From Treponema sp. (lineage in GTDB: Bacteria; Spirochaetota; Spirochaetia; Treponematales; Breznakiellaceae): a stretch of 52,234 nt of DNA. Below, in pieces: positions 25,736-33,347 of the stretch. The number at the start of each line of letters is the position of its first letter. Position 1 is the first letter of the stretch. The notes below the pieces were generated by a model. It was given only the letters and a program-made list of their open reading frames with translations. It had not been told where the DNA came from and searched no databases. The stretch lies in assembly GCA_009780855.1 (NCBI GenBank), contig WQZG01000015.1, forward strand, positions 1 to 52,234, read 5' to 3'. Position numbers and translations under genes: made by a program.

Positions 25736-26206
25736 ATGAAAATCGCAATAGCGTCTGATTTGTCCGGGTTTCCGCTCAAGGAAGCAATTGTCAAGCACCT
25801 GCGCGAAAACAAATATGATGTAACGGATTTTGGAATTCCCAATGAAAATGAATCGCTGCCTTACTATATCCAGGCGCCAAAAGTGGCAAAAGCGATTCAG
25901 AAGGGTGAAGCCGAACGCGGGATTTTAATCTGCGGCACAGGCCAGGGCATGGCAATTGTGGCCAACAAGCACAAGGGTATTTACGCCTGCGTGGCCAATG
26001 ATTTGTTCGCCGGCGAGAGGGGGAAGATCGTCAACGACGCCAATGTCATTACCCTGGGCGGCTGGATTACCGCGCCCTTCCTGGGCTGCGAAATCGTGGA
26101 CGCCTGGCTTGCCATGAGCTTCTGCCAGAAGATGGAATTCAAACGGGAGTGGCTTACAAGCGCTTACCATGAAGTACAAAAACTGGAAGACGCAAATTTC
26201 AAATAA
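25736..26206 (+). CDS. RpiB/LacAB-family isomerase with altered active site (candidate SqwI)
   Basis: A 156-residue isomerase of the ribose-5-phosphate isomerase B fold. The catalytic cysteine is Cys66 in ILICGTGQGM. Two residues conserved in RpiB are changed. The usual SDH/CDH histidine is Leu9 (SDLSGF), and the histidine of the RxHND segment is replaced by Val (GKIVNDAN). From memory of E. coli RpiB these help bind phosphate and open the sugar ring. Their loss fits 4-deoxy-4-sulfoerythrose, which has no phosphate and cannot form a furanose. ATG 25736 follows AAGGAG, 11 bp after the transketolase subunit gene. Confidence 0.85.
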   Translation: MKIAIASDLSGFPLKEAIVKHLRENKYDVTDFGIPNENESLPYYIQAPKVAKAIQKGEAERGILICGTGQGMAIVANKHKGIYACVANDLFAGERGKIVNDANVITLGGWITAPFLGCEIVDAWLAMSFCQKMEFKREWLTSAYHEVQKLEDANFK

Positions 26207-26217
26207 GAGGTTTTATT

Positions 26218-27621
26218 ATGGAAGATTTATCAATAATTGACCAATTGATTAAAAAGGCGCGGGCGGCCCAGGAAAAAATCGCCGATTATACACAGGAACA
26301 GATTGACGATGTTTGCAGGGCCGTGGCCTGGCAGGTTTATAAAGACGATAACATCGCGCAGCTTGCCAAACTTGCTGTTGAAGAAACCGGTATGGGCAAG
26401 GTTGAAGATAAGATTACCAAACACAAGAACAAAGTCCTGGGGATTATAGTGGACGCGCTTGCGTTCAAGTCCGTCGGACTTATCGAAAGGGACGAGGCAA
26501 AAGGCATCAGCAAGTATGCCAAGCCGGTCGGTGTAATCGGCGCGCTTACTCCGGTAACCAACCCGACGGCGACTCCCGCAAGCAACGCGGTCGCTATCCT
26601 CAAGGGAAGAAACGCGGTAATTTTTGCGCCGCATCCCCGTTCAAAAAAAGCCTCGGCGCTGGCGGTTAAAATGATGCGCGAAGTGTTAAAGATAGTAGGA
26701 GCGCCGCAGGATTTGATCCAGGTAGTGGAAGAGCCTTCGATTGAAGCGACCGGTGAACTGATGAAGAAGGTTGATCTGGTTGTGGCGACAGGAGGGGCGC
26801 CCATGGTCAAGGCCGCCTACTCAAGCGGCAAGCCGGCATACGGCGTGGGGCCGGGCAATTCATGCCAGATAATCGACGAAGACGCCGATATAAATGACGC
26901 TGCGGACAAGATTACAACAAGCAAAACTTTTGACAACGCGACATCATGCTCATCGGAAAATTCAATTGTAATTCAGAAGAAAATTTATGACGCAATGGTA
27001 AAAGCGTTAAAGGACCGCGGCGGCTATCTTTGCAGTGCGGAAGAAAAAGCCCGTCTCAAAGACTACATGTGGAAGCCCAACAAGCACGGCGAAATGACAA
27101 TCAACGCAGGCGTTGTGGCAAAGTCCGCAAAAGAAATCGCTGCGGGCGCGGGCCTTAACGTACCGGACAACACAAAAATGATTCTGGTAGAATGCGGCAT
27201 GCCCCTTGAGGAAGATTTATTCGCGGAAGAAAAACTTTCGCCGGTGCTGGCCATTTTCAAATACGGCGAATTTATGGAAGGCGTTGAAATACTGCGCAGG
27301 CTGACAGACAACTGCGGCACAGGGCACTCTTGCGGAATTCATTCTTTTAATAAAGAACACATTGAGTACCTTGGCCTGCACATGAAGTCCAGCCGTATTG
27401 TGGTGCGCCAGCCGCAGGCCTCCGCAAACGGCGGCGCGTTCTTTAACGGTATGCCGTCGACGGTAACACTTGGCTGCGGCACCTGGGGCAACAACATAAC
27501 ATCCGAGAACATAAGCTGTAAGCATTTTATCAACGTAACCTGGGTCTCCGAGCCGATTCCCCTCAACCGCCCGGCAGACGATACTGTGTGGGGCGGCTAC
27601 TTTAAAAAATACGGAAGATAA
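26218..27621 (+). CDS. CoA-acylating aldehyde dehydrogenase (candidate sulfoacetaldehyde dehydrogenase SqwD)
   Basis: A 467-residue NAD(P)-dependent aldehyde dehydrogenase of the acylating group (EutE, PduP, AdhE N-domain, SauS). Landmarks are GVIGALTPVTNPTATP near residues 105-120, ATGGAPMVKAAY near 190, GVGPGNS near 209 and catalytic Cys244 in TSCSSENS. The length and the absence of a fused alcohol dehydrogenase fit a stand-alone enzyme. No microcompartment shell genes or N-terminal targeting tail are present. In this operon the likely reaction is sulfoacetaldehyde plus CoA to sulfoacetyl-CoA. Glycolaldehyde or acetaldehyde are alternatives. AGAGG precedes ATG 26218, 11 bp after the isomerase gene. 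Confidence 0.86.
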   Translation: MEDLSIIDQLIKKARAAQEKIADYTQEQIDDVCRAVAWQVYKDDNIAQLAKLAVEETGMGKVEDKITKHKNKVLGIIVDALAFKSVGLIERDEAKGISKYAKPVGVIGALTPVTNPTATPASNAVAILKGRNAVIFAPHPRSKKASALAVKMMREVLKIVGAPQDLIQVVEEPSIEATGELMKKVDLVVATGGAPMVKAAYSSGKPAYGVGPGNSCQIIDEDADINDAADKITTSKTFDNATSCSSENSIVIQKKIYDAMVKALKDRGGYLCSAEEKARLKDYMWKPNKHGEMTINAGVVAKSAKEIAAGAGLNVPDNTKMILVECGMPLEEDLFAEEKLSPVLAIFKYGEFMEGVEILRRLTDNCGTGHSCGIHSFNKEHIEYLGLHMKSSRIVVRQPQASANGGAFFNGMPSTVTLGCGTWGNNITSENISCKHFINVTWVSEPIPLNRPADDTVWGGYFKKYGR

Positions 27622-27630
27622 TTTTTTTAA

Positions 27631-27822
27631 ATGGATCTCACAGAAGAGATCTCACAAAGGCACGGGGTGCACGAAGGACACAGAGGGAAGAGAAGAAAAA
27701 GTATGAAAATAAATAATTTTAAATATTTACTGCTCTTCCTCCGTGTTTCTCTGTGTTCTTTGTGAGCTCCGTGAGAAATCTTCGGAAATAAAATCTTCCG
27801 AAATAAGTTCTTCCAGGATAAT
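27631..27822. repeat. Inverted pair of CACGGAG/CACAGAG-type intergenic repeats plus 15-bp direct repeats
   Basis: The segment at 27641-27691 and the complement of 27731-27772 share ctcacaaag, cacgg and cacagag blocks in the same order, so the pair could fold into a long stem within the operon message. A related copy in single orientation lies at 49620-49664. Directly after it, three imperfect 15-bp repeats of the type AAATCTTCCGAAATA run from about 27776 to 27820. Confidence 0.65.
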
Positions 27823-27839
27823 GTTATGGAGAATAAAAT

Positions 27840-28997
27840 ATGAAACTTTTTGAATATCAGGCCAAGACGATTTTTGCCGAAGCCGGGATTCCGGTGCCGG
27901 TGTTCAGTGTAATCGAAAATATCGACGGACTGGACAAGGCGCTGGAGGTAAGCGGGCTGCCGTGCGCGGTTAAGGCCCAGGTGCTTTCCGGCGGGCGCGG
28001 AAAGGCAGGGTTAATAAAAATTGCAAAGACCGCAGAAGAAGCGCGAAGTGCTGTAAAGGAATTGTTTGCGCTGCCGGGAACCGCCGCCGGGGCATCAAAG
28101 GACCGGGGTTCCCCTCCGGTTAAAGTTCTGCGAATTTTAATCGGCAAAGATGTTGATATTCAGAAAGAAATTTATCTGTCGGTAACCGCGGAACCGGTGA
28201 GCGGGCGGGCTGTGATCATGGGATGCGCAGAGGGCGGCGTTGATATCGAAGAACTAAGCGTAAAGTCGCCGGAAAAAATAATACGCGAGTATGTTGATTT
28301 AAATACCGGACTGCAGCCGTTCCAGATTAATGACTTTATCTGGCGCATGGGACTGCGCGGCGATACTTTTAAAAATACGGGCAAGGTTGTAGCCGCCCTT
28401 TACAATGTCTTTGTAAAATACGACGCCGAACTCGCGGAAATTAATCCCCTGTTTGTTACGCCGGACGGTGTTTGCGCCGGCGACGGAAAGATGATCATCG
28501 ATGACAATTCGATGTTCCGCCAGACCGCTTTTGAACTGACCCGCGATAGATTTGACAGCGATATGGAATTCGAAGCCGCGCTTGAGGGGATTCCATATTT
28601 ACAGTTTGACGGCAACATAAGTCTGATGTGCGCGGGCGCCGGTCTTACCAACACGGTTTTTGATTTAATCAATTACGAGGGAGGCTCTGTTGCCAATTAT
28701 CTGGAATTCGGCGGGCCCAATTACCGCAAGGCCGGACGGGCCATGGAACTTTGTCTGCGCAACAAATCAAAGGTAATTCTGATTGTAACATTCGGGACAA
28801 TCGCGCGGGCCGATGTAATGGCAGAGGACATTGTAAAGGCGATAGAAGAATTCAAACCCGACAGGCCGATCATTGCCTGCATCCGCGGTACTGGCGAGGA
28901 AGAAGCAATGGCAGCGCTCAAAAAAGCAGGCCTGGATTATCTGACTGATACAGAAGAAGCCGTAAGAAAAGCTGTCGCGATAGCTGGCGCTAAGTAA
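27840..28997 (+). CDS. ADP-forming acyl-CoA synthetase beta subunit, SucC-like (candidate SqwK)
   Basis: A 385-residue ATP-grasp subunit homologous to succinyl-CoA synthetase beta. It opens MKLFEYQAKTIFAEAGIPVP, has the nucleotide-binding VKAQVLSGGRGKAG segment near residue 45, the AEINPLFV metal-site motif near 199, and NYLEFGG near 285. With the next gene product it should convert an acyl-CoA, ADP and phosphate into acid, CoA and ATP. The coupling to an acylating aldehyde dehydrogenase two genes earlier indicates energy capture from the aldehyde. A citric-acid-cycle role is less likely because no other cycle gene is present. GGAG precedes ATG 27840; the 218-bp gap upstream holds repeats. 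Confidence 0.88.
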   Translation: MKLFEYQAKTIFAEAGIPVPVFSVIENIDGLDKALEVSGLPCAVKAQVLSGGRGKAGLIKIAKTAEEARSAVKELFALPGTAAGASKDRGSPPVKVLRILIGKDVDIQKEIYLSVTAEPVSGRAVIMGCAEGGVDIEELSVKSPEKIIREYVDLNTGLQPFQINDFIWRMGLRGDTFKNTGKVVAALYNVFVKYDAELAEINPLFVTPDGVCAGDGKMIIDDNSMFRQTAFELTRDRFDSDMEFEAALEGIPYLQFDGNISLMCAGAGLTNTVFDLINYEGGSVANYLEFGGPNYRKAGRAMELCLRNKSKVILIVTFGTIARADVMAEDIVKAIEEFKPDRPIIACIRGTGEEEAMAALKKAGLDYLTDTEEAVRKAVAIAGAK

Positions 28998-29020
28998 ATA
29001 AACGCCCGGGAGCAAATAAC

Positions 29021-29902
29021 ATGAGTATTTTTATTGATGAAAACACAAAGATCGTTGTCCAGGGTATTACCGGCAAAGAGGGCAGCTTCTGGACCAAACA
29101 CATGAAGGAAATGGGCTCCGCAGTTGTCGCAGGCGTTACGCCCGGCAAAGAAGGCCAGGAAGTTGAAGGCATCCCGGTTTACCATTCGGTAAGGAACGCC
29201 GCTGCCAAACATAAAGCAGACGCTTCCATGATTTTTGTGCCGCCAAAATTTACCTACGACGCGGTAATGGAAGCATTGGACTCCGGCATTAAAAAAATCG
29301 TTACAATTGCCGACGGAATTCCGCTGCACGAAATGCTTAAAATCCGGGCGGCGGCCCTGGCGAATAAAGCCATGGTAATAGGCGGCAATACCTCCGGCGT
29401 AATTTCGCCGGGAAAAGCCATGATGGGCAGTCTCCCCTACTGGATTGAACGCGTCTACAAAAAAGGAAATATAGGCGTTATGACCCGCAGCGGTTCTCTT
29501 ACCAACGAGGTCACTGCCATGATAGTCGCGGCCGGGTTCGGGGTTTCCTCGCTTATCGGGGTCGGCGGCGATCCTGTGCCGGGCACCAGATTCGCTGAAC
29601 TGCTGCCGATGTTCCAGGCAGACCCGCAGACCCAGGCGGTAGTTATTATCGGGGAACTGGGGGGAACGCAGGAAGAAGAAGTTGCTCTGGCCATAGAAAG
29701 CAAAACCTTTACCAAACCTCTGGTCGCCTTTTTGTCCGGACGAACCGCGCCCAAGGGTAAAAAAATGGGGCACGCAGGGGCGATTATTACCGGCGGCAAA
29801 GGTTCGGTAGAAGACAAGGCCGCGGCCCTGGAAAAAGCCGGAGCGCTGGTCGCGAAACGGCCCAGCAGCCTTGGTGAGACACTCCGCAAAGCCCTTAAAT
29901 GA
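29021..29902 (+). CDS. ADP-forming acyl-CoA synthetase alpha subunit, SucD-like (candidate SqwL)
   Basis: A 293-residue subunit homologous to succinyl-CoA synthetase alpha. It begins MSIFIDENTKIVVQGITGKEG with the CoA-binding Rossmann domain, has NTSGVISPG at about 123-131, and carries the phosphohistidine as His251 in MGHAGAI. The acid proposed is sulfoacetate, formed from sulfoacetyl-CoA with ATP gain. The alternative is a plain succinyl-CoA synthetase. The gene starts 23 bp after the beta-subunit gene behind GGGAG and is followed by the anion transporter. Confidence 0.88.
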   Translation: MSIFIDENTKIVVQGITGKEGSFWTKHMKEMGSAVVAGVTPGKEGQEVEGIPVYHSVRNAAAKHKADASMIFVPPKFTYDAVMEALDSGIKKIVTIADGIPLHEMLKIRAAALANKAMVIGGNTSGVISPGKAMMGSLPYWIERVYKKGNIGVMTRSGSLTNEVTAMIVAAGFGVSSLIGVGGDPVPGTRFAELLPMFQADPQTQAVVIIGELGGTQEEEVALAIESKTFTKPLVAFLSGRTAPKGKKMGHAGAIITGGKGSVEDKAAALEKAGALVAKRPSSLGETLRKALK

Positions 29903-29958
29903 CGTTTTTCAAAATTAACGTACAGCCTGTAAATTGAGCCTGTAAAAGGAATTTTTTT

Positions 29959-31416
29959 ATGCCAGCCAAAGAGAAGAACATAAAGCTGCAGTACCTGCAT
30001 TTTGCTGTTGCCGTATTGATAATGATCATCGTTTCAAAAATACCCGTACCCGCTTCGATCCTGACAGCAGGAGACGCGGTACTGGATACAAAAGGACGCA
30101 CCGCGCTTGGAGTTTTGTTCTTCTGCCTGTATCTGTGGATTACCGAACCTGTGCCTTTCCATATTACCGGCCTTATCGGCGTATTGCTGATGACGTTTTT
30201 TAAACTGGATACCTTTGCCAATATTGTAAAACTGGGATTCGGCAATGATACTGTAGTTTTTTTTATCGGCGTATTAATACTGTCGTCGGTAATTTCAAGA
30301 TCCGGACTCGGCAAAAGAATTTCGATGGCGATTCTGGCGGTAACCGGCAATAAAACCACCAATGTTATTCTGGGGTTTATTATCGCCGGTGTAATTATCG
30401 GAATGTGGATCACCGACATGGCAGTAGCGGCCATTCTTATGCCAATCGCAAAGTCAATGCTTGAGAACGAAGGGCTTAAACCCGGAGAAAGCAACTTTGG
30501 CAGGGGGCTAATGATAAGCGTTGCGTACGGAGCGCTTATAAGCGGGATAACAACGCCTGCAGCCTGCGGTTCCAACATCATCGCGATGAGTTTTATGAAG
30601 TCAATGCTTGGGTTAAATGTGTCGTTCCTGGAGTGGATGCTCTACGGCGTCCCTGCCGCCCTGCTGATGATAATTCCGGGCTGGTTAATAATGATCTTTA
30701 TGTTTAAGCCGGAAATAAAAACCTTGTCAAAAACAAGGGAAGAACTGCGCGCCGAGTTTAAGGCCATGGGCCCGATGAACCGCAACGAAATCGCAACGAC
30801 AATAATTTTCCTTATCACCATTTCATTGTGGCTTTCTTCGACTTTCCTGAATGACATTATCGGAATCGATATTTCTTCAACAGTTCCCGCACTGATCTGC
30901 GGCTGCCTGTTTTTTATGCCGGGCGTAATGACCTATAAATGGAAAGAGATATCCAACGACATTTCCTGGGACAACATAATATTGATCGCGGCCGGAATGT
31001 CGCTGGGGCTGGTGCTGTATTCGGCGGGCGCTGCCGGATGGCTGGCCAATATTCTGCTGGGCGGTATAGTAGGGCTGCATCCGTTAATTCAGATTTTTAT
31101 GATCGTAATGATCATCTCCGTGATAAAAGTCGGGCTCTCAAGCAATACCGTTACTGCTACAATCATAATGCCGATAATGGCGGTCCTGGTGCAGTCGCAC
31201 GACATGTCCCTCAAAGGTATCCTGATCCCGACCGCCCTGTCGCTGTCGCTTGCGTTTATCCTTGTAACATCAACACCGACCAACGTAATTCCGTACTCAA
31301 CAGGTTATTTCAAAATTACCGATATGGCAAAAGCCGGAATCGCGATGACAATATTTACGTCTGTGATCATCGCGCTGTCGGTATTTGGGATTGGTTCGCT
31401 TACCGGTATTTATTAA
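29959..31416 (+). CDS. DASS/SLC13-family anion transporter (candidate sulfoacetate exporter)
   Basis: A 485-residue membrane protein with about eleven to twelve helices in the divalent-anion:sodium symporter fold. The C-terminal repeat has the expected SNT motif (LSSNTVTATIIMPI) and STPTNVIPYSTGYFKI. In the N-terminal repeat the corresponding SNT reads TDM (MWITDMAVAAILMPI), and the usual GTPPN-like turn reads TTPAACGSN. These shifts suggest altered ion or substrate handling. As last gene of the operon it most plausibly moves a small sulfonate such as sulfoacetate. ATG 29959 follows AAAGGA. The gene stops 7 bp before the convergent importer C genes. Confidence 0.87.
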   Translation: MPAKEKNIKLQYLHFAVAVLIMIIVSKIPVPASILTAGDAVLDTKGRTALGVLFFCLYLWITEPVPFHITGLIGVLLMTFFKLDTFANIVKLGFGNDTVVFFIGVLILSSVISRSGLGKRISMAILAVTGNKTTNVILGFIIAGVIIGMWITDMAVAAILMPIAKSMLENEGLKPGESNFGRGLMISVAYGALISGITTPAACGSNIIAMSFMKSMLGLNVSFLEWMLYGVPAALLMIIPGWLIMIFMFKPEIKTLSKTREELRAEFKAMGPMNRNEIATTIIFLITISLWLSSTFLNDIIGIDISSTVPALICGCLFFMPGVMTYKWKEISNDISWDNIILIAAGMSLGLVLYSAGAAGWLANILLGGIVGLHPLIQIFMIVMIISVIKVGLSSNTVTATIIMPIMAVLVQSHDMSLKGILIPTALSLSLAFILVTSTPTNVIPYSTGYFKITDMAKAGIAMTIFTSVIIALSVFGIGSLTGIY

Positions 31417-31423
31417 AAGGACT

Positions 31424-32305
31424 TTAGCCTTTGACCGAACCGATCATAATACCTTTGACAAAATACCTCTGTAAAAATGGGTAGATAATTATTACCGGCA
31501 GGGACGAAACAACAATGATGCCGTACTTGATCGTCTGCGAAATATTCTGCAGGGCCTGCTGGGTTTCCCAGTCCTCAACAGTTATGGTTTGCGAACTGAC
31601 CAGTATGTCGCGCAGGACAAGCTGCAGGGGATACAGCGATTGTTTGCTTACGTAAATAAGTGCGGAGAAAAACGAGTTCCAGTGAGCCACAGCGTAATAC
31701 AGTGAAATTACGGCGATTATGGGCTGTGACAGCGGAACTACGATCAGGAAGAAAAATTTCCATGCTGAACAGCCGTCGATTTCCGCAGCCTCGTAGAGTT
31801 CCGGAGGGATCGTTGTGGCAAAATATGTCCGCGTTATGATCATGTTAAATACAGAAAACGATCCGACAATCATAAGCACATATGGGGTATTGATAAGGCC
31901 GAGGCCCTTTACAACAAGGTAAGTGGGTATGAGCCCGCCGGAAAAATACATGGTAAATACCATCAGTTTGGTTATTATGCCGATACCCGGCAGGGTTTTT
32001 ATCGAAAGGGCATAACCGGCCGGTATGGTAATTATAAGGCCAATCAATGTACCGAATAACGCGTAGCGCACAGTGTTGTAGTAACCGGTTAGAATTCTTG
32101 CGTCATTGAGAATCATCTCATAACTTTTAAAATTAATGCCGGCCGGCCACAGAAGGGTGCGGCCGTTCATGACAGCGCCGGGATCGCTGATTGACGCAAT
32201 GACAATAAAGTAAAGGGGATAAAAAGTTATAAGCAGAATCAAGGACAGCAGTACCATTACTATAACATCAAAGGTTTGGTCGAACCGGCTGCTTCTCATT
32301 TTCAT
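31424..32305 (-). CDS. ABC sugar permease, LplC/YtcP type (importer C)
   Basis: A 293-residue permease with six predicted helices. The ATPase-docking loop is ELYEAAEIDGCSAWKFFFLI near residue 170, and the ending LQRYFVKGIMIGSVKG is the shared LplC terminus. ATG 32305 is 7 bp beyond the LplB stop, so both are one transcript. It is the third gene of importer C and ends almost against the convergent anion transporter gene. Confidence 0.93.
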   Translation of the reverse strand: MKMRSSRFDQTFDVIVMVLLSLILLITFYPLYFIVIASISDPGAVMNGRTLLWPAGINFKSYEMILNDARILTGYYNTVRYALFGTLIGLIITIPAGYALSIKTLPGIGIITKLMVFTMYFSGGLIPTYLVVKGLGLINTPYVLMIVGSFSVFNMIITRTYFATTIPPELYEAAEIDGCSAWKFFFLIVVPLSQPIIAVISLYYAVAHWNSFFSALIYVSKQSLYPLQLVLRDILVSSQTITVEDWETQQALQNISQTIKYGIIVVSSLPVIIIYPFLQRYFVKGIMIGSVKG

Positions 32306-32312
32306 ATCCGGC

Positions 32313-33230
32313 CTACCAAAGCGACGTGCCCGAAAAAATCCGGGAAATTCTGTTGACCGAGATCAGCAGAATAAAATTGATGGTATTGTTAAAAAGCCCG
32401 ATCGCAGTTGAGTAGCTGAACTGGGCGTTCCCGAGTCCTACTTTATAAACATAGGTAGAAATAATTTCGGAATATTCGATGTTGACGCTGTTCTGCATTA
32501 AAAAGGCCTTTTCAAAACCGACGCTCATAAGCTGACCGGTGTTTAAAATCAAAAGAATAATAAAAGTCGGCATAAGGGACGGCAGGTCGATGTGTATAAT
32601 GCGCTGCAGTTTGTTGGCGCCGTCAACAATGGCGGCTTCGTGAAGCTCCGGACTTACCGATGTAAGCACCGCTATAAAAATTACCGAACTCCATCCCGTG
32701 TTCTGCCAAATGCCCGACCATACATAAATATGCCGGAACAATTCGGGCTTGCCCATAAAGAAATATTTTTCTCCGCCCAGCCTTACAATGAGCTGGTTTA
32801 CCGGACCGTCCCTGGCCAGAACCACGATGATCATTCCGACGAGTACGACCATGGAAATAAAATGGGGCGCGTAGGTAATCGTCTGGGTGATTTTTTTAAA
32901 TTTGTTAAATACGCAGTAATGAAGCAGCAGCGCAAGAATTACCGGCACCGGAGCACTGGCGATAAGCATGTAAAAACTTATGCTTAAAGTATTTATTAAA
33001 AGGGTAGAAAACTGGTATGAACCAAAGAACGTAATAAAATTGGAAAAACCCACCCAGGGGCTGCCGAAAATTCCCAGCCCCGGAGTGAATCTTTTAAAAG
33101 CGATTTGTATTCCGTATAAAGGAACATAAGAAAATATCAATAGATAAACAAGAGCCGGCAGAAGGAATAAATAATACATCCAGTGACGTCTGAATATCTT
33201 CATCCGCCGGCTTTGCAGCTTTACGGGCAT
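32313..33230 (-). CDS. ABC sugar permease, LplB type (importer C)
   Basis: A 305-residue permease. Visible are YVPLYGIQIAFKRFTP near residue 36, the loop ELHEAAIVDGANKLQRIIHI and the ending SRIFSGTSLW. ATG 33230 has only a distant CGGAG; the in-frame ATG at codon 10 (MKIFRR) is an alternative start. The 108-bp gap to the binding-protein gene contains a 90-bp tandem repeat, unlike the tight spacing in the other three importers. Confidence 0.92.
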   Translation of the reverse strand: MPVKLQSRRMKIFRRHWMYYLFLLPALVYLLIFSYVPLYGIQIAFKRFTPGLGIFGSPWVGFSNFITFFGSYQFSTLLINTLSISFYMLIASAPVPVILALLLHYCVFNKFKKITQTITYAPHFISMVVLVGMIIVVLARDGPVNQLIVRLGGEKYFFMGKPELFRHIYVWSGIWQNTGWSSVIFIAVLTSVSPELHEAAIVDGANKLQRIIHIDLPSLMPTFIILLILNTGQLMSVGFEKAFLMQNSVNIEYSEIISTYVYKVGLGNAQFSYSTAIGLFNNTINFILLISVNRISRIFSGTSLW

Positions 33231-33257
33231 TTTTCGGCAAACTCCGTTTAAGTTACC

Positions 33258-33347
33258 GTGGGCCTGCTGACTATGGGCCTACTGGCTATGGGTCTACTGA
33301 CCCTGGGCCTACTGGCTATGGGTCTACTGACCCTGGGCCTACTGGCC
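33258..33347. repeat. Six 15-bp tandem repeats across the stop codon of the binding-protein gene
   Basis: Six 15-base units (starts 33258, 33273, 33288, 33303, 33318, 33333) of the form atgggcctactggct run without gaps. Units 2-6 differ at only a few positions. On the coding (minus) strand each full unit reads through CAG-TAG in the gene's frame, and the first unit supplies the actual stop at 33341-33339. Confidence 0.9.

Noticed and set aside
26218-27621. Aldehyde dehydrogenase of a bacterial microcompartment
   Set aside because: No shell-protein genes and no encapsulation peptide extension are present in the window.
27840-29902. Ordinary succinyl-CoA synthetase of the citric acid cycle
   Set aside because: Not excluded by sequence alone, but the operon context with an acylating aldehyde dehydrogenase and split transketolase makes a pathway-specific acid more likely.
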